From the NCBI GenBank assembly GCA_036015235.1, contig CP107926.1, positions 8,290,001 through 8,354,000 of the forward strand: DNA of 64,000 nt, written 5' to 3'. Both the position numbers and the translations under genes were made by a program. This document shows positions 39,074 through 46,768 of this stretch, piece by piece (the stretch's first letter is position 1; every line of letters starts with the position of its first letter). Below the pieces are notes generated by a model, which was not told the origin of the DNA, made no database searches, and worked only from the letters and a program-made list of their open reading frames with translations. The DNA is from Streptomyces sp. NBC_00433. GTDB lineage: Bacteria > Actinomycetota > Actinomycetes > Streptomycetales > Streptomycetaceae.

Positions 39074-40327
39074 GTGAGCGGTGAGCAGGCGGCGCAGGAC
39101 AGCGGTGCGGGTGACGGCGAGACGTCCACGGTCTGGGACGTCGTGGTGATCGGCGCGGGCCCCGCGGGAGCGTCGGCGGCCCATGCGGCAGCTGTCACCG
39201 GCCGCCGGGTCCTGCTGCTGGAGAAAGCCGAACTCCCCAGGTACAAGACCTGCGGCGGCGGCATCATCGGGCCCTCGCGGGACGCGCTGCCGCCCGGTTT
39301 CGAACTGCCGCTGCGCGACCGGGTGCACGCGGTCACCTTCAGCCTCAACGGCCGGCTGTCCAGGACCAAGCGCTCCCGGCAGATGCTCTTCGGGCTGATC
39401 AACCGCCCCGAATTCGACGCTGCCCTGGTCGACGCGGCCCGCGAGGCCGGCGCCGAGGTGCGCACGGGTGTGACCGTCTCCCGGGTGGAGCAGCACGGCC
39501 CCGGCGTGCCCGACCGGCGCACGGTCGCGGTGATAGTGAACGCCAGCGGTGCGGCGGCCGGGAAGCGCGACGAGGAGATCGTCTACGCCCGCTCCGTGGT
39601 CGGCGCCGACGGCAGCGCCAGCCGGATAGGAGCCCATGTCGGGGTCAAGCTCGACCAGGTCGACCTCGGCCTGGAGGCGGAGATCCCCGTGCCGACCTCG
39701 GTGGCCGAGGACTGGAGCGGCCGCGTGCTCATCGACTGGGGTCCGCTGCCCGGCAGTTACGGCTGGGTCTTCCCCAAGGGCGACTCCCTCACCGTGGGCG
39801 TCATCTCCGCCCGCGGCGACGGCGGCGCCACCAAGCGCTACCTGGACGACTTCATCGCCCGGCTCGGTCTGGCCGGCTTCGAGCCCAGCGTGTCCAGCGG
39901 GCACCTCACCCGCTGCCGCGCCGACGACTCGCCACTGTCCCGCGGCCGGGTGCTGGTCTGCGGCGACGCGGCGGGCCTGCTCGAACCCTGGACCCGGGAG
40001 GGCATCTCCTACGCGCTGCGCTCCGGCCGGCTCGCGGGGGAGTGGGCGGTGCGCATCGCCGAGTCGCACGACGCCGTGGACGCCCGCCGCCAAGCGCTCA
40101 ACTACGCCTTCGCCGTCAAGGCAGGCCTCGGCGTCGAGATGGGCGTCGGCCGCCGGATGCTCACCCTCTTCGAGCGGCGCCCGGGACTGCTGCACGCGGC
40201 GCTCACCACCTTCCCGCCGGCCTGGCGGGCCTTCGCCGGCATCACCCGCGGCAACCGCTCGCTGGCCGAACTCGTCCGCACCCACCCGATGGCCCGCCGG
40301 GCGCTGGACAGCGTGAGCCGGGCCTGA
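39074..40327 (+). CDS. Geranylgeranyl reductase-family FAD oxidoreductase
   Basis: A 417-residue flavoprotein. The FAD motif VVIGAGPAGASAAHAA is near residue 28. KTCGGGIIGPS and the PxxYxWxFPK-like SYGWVFPKGD are characteristic of the geranylgeranyl-reductase/halogenase-like group. VCGDAAGLLEPWTREGISYAL is the second FAD contact. Members reduce isoprenoid double bonds, for example in menaquinone or lipid chains. The start is GTG 39074. TAGGAT at 39014-39019 is a possible -10. A single gene, converging on the Ddn-like gene. Confidence 0.88.
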   Translation: MSGEQAAQDSGAGDGETSTVWDVVVIGAGPAGASAAHAAAVTGRRVLLLEKAELPRYKTCGGGIIGPSRDALPPGFELPLRDRVHAVTFSLNGRLSRTKRSRQMLFGLINRPEFDAALVDAAREAGAEVRTGVTVSRVEQHGPGVPDRRTVAVIVNASGAAAGKRDEEIVYARSVVGADGSASRIGAHVGVKLDQVDLGLEAEIPVPTSVAEDWSGRVLIDWGPLPGSYGWVFPKGDSLTVGVISARGDGGATKRYLDDFIARLGLAGFEPSVSSGHLTRCRADDSPLSRGRVLVCGDAAGLLEPWTREGISYALRSGRLAGEWAVRIAESHDAVDARRQALNYAFAVKAGLGVEMGVGRRMLTLFERRPGLLHAALTTFPPAWRAFAGITRGNRSLAELVRTHPMARRALDSVSRA

Positions 40328-40330
40328 CGG

Positions 40331-40380
40331 CCGGACCGCGGCAGCAGCCGGGGGCCGCGCGCACGGTCCGGTGCCCCCGG
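40331..40380. terminator. Alternative hairpins between convergent genes
   Basis: Two mutually overlapping 8-bp dyads: CCGGACCG (40331-40338) with CGGTCCGG (40364-40371), and CCGGGGGC (40348-40355) with GCCCCCGG (40373-40380). Confidence 0.45.
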
Positions 40381-40385
40381 TGCCG

Positions 40386-40895
40386 TCACCTGCGCGCGCC
40401 TTCGGTCGCGACCTCCGCTTCGTCGGCCCGCCGTATCCGGAAGACCGGGTGCCTGGGCGCTATCGCGCGCAGCTCCTCGGCGGTGGAATCCGGGCCGACG
40501 CCATCGAAGAAGACGCCCACCTCGGCCTTCCAGCGCTTGAGATACCCGCGCAATATCGGGGTCTTGTCGTCGTCCGCGATCTCGACCGCGGTGAACTCCT
40601 CGACCTTCCTGCCCAGGTGCAGCTCACCGCCGCCGGCCGCCCGCATGTTGTGCGTCCACTGGACGTGGCCGCGCGGGGCCACCAGATAGCGCTCGCCGTC
40701 CAGGGTGAGCAGATTGACCGGAGTGGTCCGCCACTCCCCGCTCTTGCGGCCGCGGACGGCGAGCACCCGCGAGCCCCAGACGCTGAAGCCGCGCCGGGTC
40801 AGGAAGGCGACGGCCCGATTCATCACATTGACGGTGAACCAGCCGGGCTTCCGGACGTGCTGGGCCTGCTGAACGCTCTCGACCTGCTCGGACAT
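40386..40895 (-). CDS. F420-dependent nitroreductase-family protein (Ddn-like)
   Basis: A 169-residue split-barrel protein of the deazaflavin-dependent nitroreductase family, which uses reduced F420 to reduce quinones or other unsaturated compounds. The family motif is VRGRKSGEWRTTPVNLLTLDGERYLVAPRG, followed by WTHNMRAAGGGEL. A GGGAGA ribosome site precedes the ATG. The divergent TetR gene with repeated palindromic sites in between suggests induction by a xenobiotic or membrane-active compound. Confidence 0.88.
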   Translation of the reverse strand: MSEQVESVQQAQHVRKPGWFTVNVMNRAVAFLTRRGFSVWGSRVLAVRGRKSGEWRTTPVNLLTLDGERYLVAPRGHVQWTHNMRAAGGGELHLGRKVEEFTAVEIADDDKTPILRGYLKRWKAEVGVFFDGVGPDSTAEELRAIAPRHPVFRIRRADEAEVATEGARR

Positions 40896-40916
40896 GATGG
40901 TGTCTCCCGATTCTGT

Positions 40917-41020
40917 GAGCGGTGCTCTCGCTTGAGAACAGTGTGACCGACTCGGCCGCCCAAATGCAAGAGCACCGCTCTGCAATTTTTTCGGGGCTCT
41001 TGTTCTTGGTCATCGCTCTT
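40917..41020. promoter_or_regulatory. Multi-site operator region between Ddn-like and TetR genes
   Basis: A 12-bp inverted repeat pairs GAGCGGTGCTCT (40917-40928) with AGAGCACCGCTC (40969-40980). Within and after it, the core CAAGAGC/GCTCTTG recurs (near 40967, 40996 and 41014). The arrangement looks like several TetR half-sites controlling both directions. Confidence 0.55.
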
Positions 41021-41040
41021 GGAGATGGCACACTGGTTCC

Positions 41041-41832
41041 ATGAGTGCGATCAGAGGAGCAAGAGAAAGGGCCAGGGCGGAGATCACCGCGGCCATCAAG
41101 GAGGAGGCGGCGCGGCAGCTGGCCGAGCAGGGCTCCGCCGGCCTGTCGCTGCGCGCGGTCGCCCGCGAGCTGGGCATGGCGTCCTCCGCTCTCTACCGCT
41201 ACTACCCCAGTCGCGACGACCTGCTCACCGCCCTCATCATCGACGCCTACGACGCGGTCGGCGCGGCGGTCGAGGAGGCGCTGGCCGTGATCGACGGCGG
41301 TCGGCCGGCCCCGGAGCCGGTCGACCGCTGGGTCGCCGTGTGCCGTGCGGTCCGCGACTGGGCGGTCGCCCACCCTTACGAATACGCCCTGATCTACGGC
41401 TCGCCCGTGCCCGGCTACGCGGCGCCGCAGGACACTGTCGTGCCCGCCTCCCGGGTCCCCCTCGCGCTGGTGTCGGTGGTCCGCGACGCCCACGCGGCCG
41501 GGCTGCTCGGCGAACCCCCCGGGCGCCCGCTGGCCGGTCCGGTGCGCGCGGACGCCGGGCGGCTGGCCGCCGAGCTGGCGCCCGAGCTTCCGGTCCGGGT
41601 GATCGCCGCGCTCGTCGCCGCCTGGGCCCAGGTCTTCGGGATTGTCAGCTTCGAGCTCTTCGGCCAGTTCAACCAGGTCGTGGAGGCCCGCGGCGAGTTC
41701 TTCGAGCAGGCCGCGGTCGCGCTGGCCGCGCAGGTGGGGCTGCGGACGGAAGGCGCCGCCCAGGACGGCGCGATACCCGCGGGCACCGCGGCGGGCGCAT
41801 CCGGCGCCGGCGGCATACTCCCGGGGAAGTAG
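41041..41832 (+). CDS. TetR-family transcriptional regulator
   Basis: A 263-residue TetR protein. The helix-turn-helix covers about residues 15-60 (GLSLRAVARELGMASSALYRYYPSRDDLL). The ligand domain resembles the WHG/TetR_C_33 type (AVRDWAVAHPYEYALIYGSPVPGY). The last 30 residues are alanine/glycine-rich and probably disordered. CACACT lies six bases before the ATG and there is no ribosome site. It likely represses the divergent Ddn-like gene and itself through the repeated sites between them. Confidence 0.9.
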   Translation: MSAIRGARERARAEITAAIKEEAARQLAEQGSAGLSLRAVARELGMASSALYRYYPSRDDLLTALIIDAYDAVGAAVEEALAVIDGGRPAPEPVDRWVAVCRAVRDWAVAHPYEYALIYGSPVPGYAAPQDTVVPASRVPLALVSVVRDAHAAGLLGEPPGRPLAGPVRADAGRLAAELAPELPVRVIAALVAAWAQVFGIVSFELFGQFNQVVEARGEFFEQAAVALAAQVGLRTEGAAQDGAIPAGTAAGASGAGGILPGK

Positions 41833-41878
41833 CTGCGGTGCCCCCGAGCAGCGGACGCCGGGGCCGCGGAGCGCGGTC

Positions 41879-41884
41879 TAGCGT
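41879..41884 (+). promoter_or_regulatory. -10 box (TAGCGT) of the histidine-kinase operon
   Basis: TAGCGT ends six bases before the ATG at 41891, the same geometry as the LigD-type polymerase gene at 10351. Confidence 0.55.
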
Positions 41885-41890
41885 GGACGC

Positions 41891-43306
41891 ATGACGTACG
41901 AGGTGCAGCCGGGGCCGCCCTGGCGCGGGCGCTTTCCCGCAGGCCGCGGCCATGGCGGCGGGTTCCCGCTGTGGGCGCCCGCGCTGGTGCTGGCCTTCGT
42001 CCAGGTGGTCGGCTCCAGCGTGGCCGGGCGGCACCAGACCGTACGCGTCGACCTGGACCGGCTCGGCTATCTGCTGCTGCTCGCGGGCCCCGCGTTGCTG
42101 CTGCTGCGCCGACGCAGGCCGGTCGAGGTGGCCGCGGGCACCGCCGTGGTGACGCTGCTCTACACCGTCCTCGGATATCCCTACGGGCCGGTCTTCGCCA
42201 GCCTGGTGGTGGCCTTCTTCAGCGCGGTCGCCGCCGGACACCGCAGAGCCGTGCTCATCGTGGCCGGCGCCGGCTTCGCCGGCCACGCACTTGTCGGCGA
42301 ATGGCTCTATCGCCGGCTGCCGCCGTCCGGCGACAGTCGCACGTCGTGGCAGGAGTTGTCCGGGGCCGCGGCCTGGCTGCTGGCGGTGCTGGCCGCGGCG
42401 GAGCTCTTCCGGGTGCGGCGCGAGCAGATCGGCAGGGAGCGGCGGGAGCGGGCCGAGGCGGAGCGGCGCCAGGGCGACGAGGAGCGGATGCGGATCGCCC
42501 GGGAGCTGCACGATGTGCTGGCGCACAGCATCTCGTTGATCAACGTGCAGGCCGGCGTGGCCCTCGCGCTGATGGACGAGCGGCCCGAGCAGGCCCGTAC
42601 CGCGCTCACCACGATCAAGGCGGCGAGCAAGGAGGCACTGGGAGAGGTGCGGCAGGTGCTCAGTACGCTGCGGGCGCCCGGCGAGGCGCCGCGCGCCCCC
42701 GCCCCCGGCCTCGACCGGCTCCCCGAACTGCTGGAGCAGGCCAGGGCCGCGGGCCTGCGGGCCGAGGTGACCGTCGAGGGCGACGCGACGCCGCTGCCCG
42801 CGGGCGCCGACCTGGCAGCCTTCCGCATCGTCCAGGAGGCGCTGACCAACATCGTGCGGCACTCCGGATCACGCACCGCACGGGTCCGCCTCGGCTACCA
42901 GCCCGGCTGCGTGCGGGTGCGGGTCGACGACGACGGGCCGGCGGTGGCCGGCGGCGAGAGCGGCGGCGGCAACGGCCTGGTGGGCATGCGCGAACGCGCG
43001 GCCGCGCTGGGCGGCACGATCGAGACCGGGCTCCGCTCCGACGGTGGCTTCCGCGTCCTGGCCTGCCTGCCCCTCACCGCCCCCGAGCCCCCGACGGCGG
43101 CAGGCCCGCCGGGCGCCGCCGACCCGGTGCGACCTGCCGACCCGGCCGGACCTGCCGACCCGGCCGGACCTGCCGCCCCGGCCGGACCTGCCGACCCGGG
43201 CCGGGCCCCCGACGCCGCGCATCCCGGGCGGGCCCCCGGGAGCCGCCGGGGGCGGGGCACCACCGGCCGTGCGGTCGGCAGCACCGTCGCTGAGGAGCGT
43301 CGATGA
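41891..43306 (+). CDS. Sensor histidine kinase, NarL/HisKA_3 type
   Basis: A 471-residue membrane sensor kinase. Residues 25-170 contain about five membrane helices with very short loops, so the signal is probably sensed in or at the membrane. A coiled linker rich in arginine and glutamate (about 175-200) leads to the HisKA_3 motif RELHDVLAHSISLINVQAG, with the phosphorylated histidine near 206. The ATPase has NIVRHSG, VRVDDDG and GNGLVGMRERAAALGG. The C-terminal 75 residues are low-complexity, with an 18-base DNA repeat encoding GPADPA-like units. Its stop overlaps the response regulator start by four bases. Confidence 0.92.
   Translation: MTYEVQPGPPWRGRFPAGRGHGGGFPLWAPALVLAFVQVVGSSVAGRHQTVRVDLDRLGYLLLLAGPALLLLRRRRPVEVAAGTAVVTLLYTVLGYPYGPVFASLVVAFFSAVAAGHRRAVLIVAGAGFAGHALVGEWLYRRLPPSGDSRTSWQELSGAAAWLLAVLAAAELFRVRREQIGRERRERAEAERRQGDEERMRIARELHDVLAHSISLINVQAGVALALMDERPEQARTALTTIKAASKEALGEVRQVLSTLRAPGEAPRAPAPGLDRLPELLEQARAAGLRAEVTVEGDATPLPAGADLAAFRIVQEALTNIVRHSGSRTARVRLGYQPGCVRVRVDDDGPAVAGGESGGGNGLVGMRERAAALGGTIETGLRSDGGFRVLACLPLTAPEPPTAAGPPGAADPVRPADPAGPADPAGPAAPAGPADPGRAPDAAHPGRAPGSRRGRGTTGRAVGSTVAEERR
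43131..43202 (+). repeat. Four tandem 18-bp repeats inside the kinase gene
   Basis: Four head-to-tail copies of an 18-base unit (GACCTGCCGACCCGGCCG; copies at 43131, 43149, 43167 and 43185, the third with one change and the last with a changed end). They encode six-residue proline/alanine units. The copy number could vary between strains without shifting the frame. Confidence 0.8.
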
Positions 43307-43968
43307 TCCGAGTGGTCCTGGCCGACGACCAGGCGCTGGTGCGGGCCGGTTTCCGGGCGCTGCTCGACGCGCAGCGCGACATCGAGGTCGTCGGTGAGGC
43401 GGCCGACGGGCAGCAGGCGCTGCGGACGGTGCGGGAAGTGCGGCCGGACGCGGTGCTGATGGACATCCGCATGCCGGTGATGGACGGGCTCGCCGCCACC
43501 CGGCACATCACCGGGGACGCCGCGCTCGAAGGGGTGAAGGTGGTCGTGCTGACCACTTTCGAGCTGGACGAATACGTCTTCGAGGCGATCCGCGCCGGCG
43601 CCTCCGGCTTCCTGGTCAAGGACACGGAGCCGGCCGAGCTGCTGCGGGCGGTCCGTGCGGTGGTGGCCGGCGACGCGCTGCTCTCGCCCGGCGTCACCCG
43701 CCGGCTGATCGCCGAATTCGCCGCCCGCTCCAAGGAGCCGGCGGCGGTGACGGCCCTCGACCAGCTCACCGACCGCGAACGCGAGGTGATGGCGCTGGTC
43801 GGCATCGGCCTGTCCAACGAGGAGATCGCCCGCCGCCTGGTGGTCAGCCCGCTCACCGCGAAGACGCACGTCAGCCGGGCCATGGTCAAGCTCGGCGCCC
43901 GCGACCGGGCCCAACTGGTCGTCATGGCCTACGAGTCCGGTCTCGTACGCCCCGGCTGGCTCGGCTGA
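43303..43968 (+). CDS. NarL/LuxR-family response regulator
   Basis: A 221-residue response regulator. The receiver domain occupies residues 1-120, with the phosphorylated aspartate at 54 (VLMDIRMPVMDG) and the conserved lysine in GFLVKDT. The LuxR-type helix-turn-helix covers about 155-215 (LTDREREVMALVGIGLSNEEIARRLVVS). ATG 43303 overlaps the kinase stop as ATGA, giving translational coupling. The target genes are not evident; the convergent MFS gene downstream has its own MarR. Confidence 0.94.
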   Translation: MIRVVLADDQALVRAGFRALLDAQRDIEVVGEAADGQQALRTVREVRPDAVLMDIRMPVMDGLAATRHITGDAALEGVKVVVLTTFELDEYVFEAIRAGASGFLVKDTEPAELLRAVRAVVAGDALLSPGVTRRLIAEFAARSKEPAAVTALDQLTDREREVMALVGIGLSNEEIARRLVVSPLTAKTHVSRAMVKLGARDRAQLVVMAYESGLVRPGWLG

Positions 43969-44002
43969 CCCCGAAGCCGGTCCGGCACCCGCACATGCCG
44001 CG

Positions 44003-44039
44003 GGCCCGGCCCCGCAGCAGGAACGCGCGGGGCCGGGCC
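44003..44039. terminator. Bidirectional terminator hairpin
   Basis: Perfect 13-bp arms (44003-44015 and 44027-44039), 11-base loop, between the convergent response regulator and MFS genes. Confidence 0.65.
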
Positions 44040-44084
44040 AGGGGGGAGGCGTAACCGCGCGGGACCCGCGGGCACGCCGGTCGC

Positions 44085-45683
44085 TCAGTCGAGCCCCGCG
44101 CCCGTACCGCCGGACGCGGAGGCGGACCCGGACCCGGACCCGGGGACAGCAGTCGCGGCGGAGGCGGAAGCAGCGGCGGAGACCGACGCCGAAGCGGGCG
44201 CAGCCGCAGCGCCGGCCCGCCGTGCCTCGTCCTCGGCCGAGGACGCGACGAGGATGCCGTACGAGGGCCGCCGCCTGCGCAGCCCCGACAGGGTGAGCAG
44301 CAGGCCCACCACACCGATGCCGGTGACCGCCCACAGCGCGGGCCGGTAGCTGTCGAGCACCGCCTGCTTGCCGACGCCGTGGCCGCCGGTGTTGGCGGTG
44401 ACGACCGCGGTGACGACCGCGAGGAAGATCGCACCGCCGACCTGGAAGGAGGTGTTGAGCAGGCCGGAGACCATGCCCTGCTCCTCGTTCTTGACGCCGT
44501 TGGTGGCCTGGATGTTGAGCGAGGGGAAGGCCAGCGCGAAAGCCGCGCCGAGCAGCAGCATCGACGGCAGGATGACGGCGGCGTAGCTCGGGTGCAGGTC
44601 GATGCGCAGGAAGAGCGCGTAGCCGGTGACCAGCGAGGCGAAGCCGGCGGCGATCACCCGCGGGGTGCCGAACCGGTCGACGATCGGCCCCATCCGGGTG
44701 GACAGGATGGCGACCAGCGATCCCGCGGGCAGGAAGGCGAGCGCGGTCTGCATGGCGCTGTAGCCGAGCACGTTCTGCAGATACTGCGTGACCAGGAACT
44801 GGAAGCCGATGTACGAGCCGAAGAAGGTGGCGCCGCCGAGGTTGGCGCGGACCTGGCTGGAGGAGCGGAGTACGGCCAGCCGGATCAGCGGGTGGGACGA
44901 GCGGTGCTCGATGGCGACGAAGGCCGCGAGCAGCGCCGCGACCCCGGCGAAGGAGCCGAGCGTGCGGGCCGAGCCCCAGCCGGCGCTGGAGGCCGAGACG
45001 ACCGTGAAGACCAGCAGCAGCATGGACGCGGTGCCGGTGACGGCGCCCGGCAGGTCGTAGCCTCTGCCCTCGGTGCTCTCGCGCGGGGTCCTGGGGATCA
45101 GTTTCAGGCCGGCGATCAGCGCGATCAGCGCGACGGGCGCGGGCAGCAGCATCGTCCAGCGCCAGCCTGCCTCGGTGAGGAAGCCGGAGAGCACCAGGCC
45201 CATCGAGAAGCCGGTGGCGCCGCAGCTGGAGTAGATGGTCAGGGCGCGGTTGCGGACCGGGCCCTCGGCGAAGGTGGTGGTGATGATCGACAGGCCGGCC
45301 GGCGCGGTGAAGGCGGCGCTCAGGCCCTTGATGAAGCGGGTGGCGATCAGCAGCGAGCCGGAGTCGACCAGGCCGCCGAGCAGCGAGGCGACGGCGAAGA
45401 CGCCGAGTGCGATGAGGAAGACGCGGCGCCTTCCGAGCAGGTCGGCCGCTCGGCCGCCGAGCAGCAGCAGGCCGCCGTAGCCGAGGATGTAGCCGCTGAC
45501 GACCCACTGCAGGGACTGGGTGGACAGGTGGAGGTCGCCACCGATCGAGGGGAGCGCCACGCCGACCATCGAGACGTCGAGTGCGTCGAGGAAGAGCGCG
45601 CCGCAGAGGACGAAGAGTGTGCCCCACTGCAGGGCACTCCAACGCTCTTCGGACCGGGGGACGGTGGTTGACGGAGAGGTCAT
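44085..45683 (-). CDS. MFS drug-efflux transporter (DHA2/EmrB-QacA type)
   Basis: A 532-residue transporter with about 14 membrane helices. It starts with the DHA2 motif LFLDALDVSMVGVALPSI, and motif A is GGRAADLLGRRRVF. Motif C-like SCGATGFSMGLVLSG follows. It exports drugs or metabolites in exchange for protons. The C-terminal 50 residues are alanine/serine/glycine-rich and outside the membrane domain. TAATCT lies seven bases before the ATG. A divergent MarR gene and palindromic sites between them indicate repression relieved by a substrate. Confidence 0.93.
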   Translation of the reverse strand: MTSPSTTVPRSEERWSALQWGTLFVLCGALFLDALDVSMVGVALPSIGGDLHLSTQSLQWVVSGYILGYGGLLLLGGRAADLLGRRRVFLIALGVFAVASLLGGLVDSGSLLIATRFIKGLSAAFTAPAGLSIITTTFAEGPVRNRALTIYSSCGATGFSMGLVLSGFLTEAGWRWTMLLPAPVALIALIAGLKLIPRTPRESTEGRGYDLPGAVTGTASMLLLVFTVVSASSAGWGSARTLGSFAGVAALLAAFVAIEHRSSHPLIRLAVLRSSSQVRANLGGATFFGSYIGFQFLVTQYLQNVLGYSAMQTALAFLPAGSLVAILSTRMGPIVDRFGTPRVIAAGFASLVTGYALFLRIDLHPSYAAVILPSMLLLGAAFALAFPSLNIQATNGVKNEEQGMVSGLLNTSFQVGGAIFLAVVTAVVTANTGGHGVGKQAVLDSYRPALWAVTGIGVVGLLLTLSGLRRRRPSYGILVASSAEDEARRAGAAAAPASASVSAAASASAATAVPGSGSGSASASGGTGAGLD

Positions 45684-45690
45684 GGTCGGT

Positions 45691-45762
45691 AGATTACATG
45701 CACGCGCATCAGATGCAAATGCATTTAATGTCCGTGCATCGGGGTCCGTTTTCTGCTACCCT
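45691..45762. promoter_or_regulatory. Divergent leaderless promoters and MarR operators
   Basis: On the minus strand TAATCT (45691-45696) serves the MFS gene; on the plus strand TACCCT (45757-45762) ends six bases before the marR start. Between them are two palindromes, ATGC-ACGC-GCAT (45698-45709) and ATGCA-AA-TGCAT (45713-45724), in an AT-rich stretch. They are 15 bases apart centre to centre and suit binding of one or two MarR dimers. Confidence 0.65.
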
Positions 45763-45768
45763 GCGAAC

Positions 45769-46170
45769 ATGACCGTGGACAAGGGTGAGCGGGCGCTGGA
45801 GCGCGAGTGGCGGGAGATCCTCGCCATCCACGCGCGGACCGCGTGCGAACTCGACCGTGAGCTGCATCAGTACGGGCTCGGCGCGAGCGACTTCGAGGTG
45901 CTCGACGTCCTCGCGGGCGACCCCGCGGACGGCGGCTGCACCTTCCGCGTGCAGGAACTGGCCGACCGGGTGCACCTGAGCCAGAGCGCGCTGTCCCGGC
46001 TGGTCGCCAGGCTGGAGAAGGACGGCCTCGTCGACCGCGGCATCTGCAGCGAGGACCGCCGCGGCGTCTACGTGGCCATCACCGACGACGGCCGGCAGCG
46101 CTACGAGCAGGCCCGCCCCGGCCACCGTGCCGTCCTGGAGCGGATGCTCGCCAAGCCCGCCCAGGTGTGA
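45769..46170 (+). CDS. MarR-family transcriptional regulator
   Basis: A 133-residue MarR regulator. The recognition helix is in RVQELADRVHLSQSALSRLVARLEKDGLV and the wing is in SEDRRGVYVAITDDG. ATG 45769 has TACCCT six bases upstream and no ribosome site. It is divergent from the DHA2 transporter with two palindromes between them and most likely represses both genes. Length and motifs are normal for the family. Confidence 0.92.
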   Translation: MTVDKGERALEREWREILAIHARTACELDRELHQYGLGASDFEVLDVLAGDPADGGCTFRVQELADRVHLSQSALSRLVARLEKDGLVDRGICSEDRRGVYVAITDDGRQRYEQARPGHRAVLERMLAKPAQV

Positions 46171-46212
46171 CCCCCTCCCTCACGAACCGCCCATAGCCGT
46201 GGCGTGTACGCC

Positions 46213-46590
46213 TCAGGTGTGCCGCGTCGTGCTGCCCGACGCGGCGGCACGGCGCCGGGCGAACCCGGCCGCGTAACCGAGCAGTACGGCGTTGACGGCG
46301 GCGGCGACCAGCGCGGCGACGACCGCGAGCGCCCAGCCGGACCAGCCGAAGGACGTCGTCGCGACGTCGAGCCCGCCGGCCGACGCGGCGAGCGACCACA
46401 GCAGCGGCGTCCAGGGCAGGGTCACCGCCAGCAGCAGGAAACCGGTGGGCGAGGCGTGCCGGTGCGAGACCAGCGCGGTGTCCAGGAGCAGCAGCACCAG
46501 GGCGACGCCGACCACGACCAGGTAGATCCGGGACGCCCGCTCCCTGTGTGCCGGGCGGGTGGCCTTGATCAGCCGGGTCGGTACGCGCAT
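46213..46590 (-). CDS. Small membrane protein (possibly SCO4225-like)
   Basis: A 125-residue membrane protein with three or four hydrophobic helices (about residues 22-40, 48-68, 82-108) and basic ends. I do not recognise a functional domain; the pattern resembles SCO4225-type actinomycete membrane proteins, with low certainty. AGGAGGAGCG directly before the ATG is a strong ribosome site. It lies 178 bases downstream of the MFS gene on the same strand. The gap 46591-46768 holds no gene. Confidence 0.65.
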   Translation of the reverse strand: MRVPTRLIKATRPAHRERASRIYLVVVGVALVLLLLDTALVSHRHASPTGFLLLAVTLPWTPLLWSLAASAGGLDVATTSFGWSGWALAVVAALVAAAVNAVLLGYAAGFARRRAAASGSTTRHT

Positions 46591-46768
46591 CGCTCCTCCT
46601 CGGGCCGGAAGCGGGGGCGGTCCTCCGCGGCCGTCCCCCAGCATCCCGCCGTCCGGCGACTCCGGCGCCTGTGATGTGCGTCAAGTCCCGCGGCGGGTGT
46701 CCCGCCCTGGGGCCGGGGCCGCGCCGCGCGTGACGCCTGAGGTCCCGCGGCGGATGCGCCGCCCTGCG

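Noticed and set aside
43131..43202. 18-bp repeats as a CRISPR array
   Set aside because: The copies are head-to-tail without unique spacers and lie in frame within a kinase gene.
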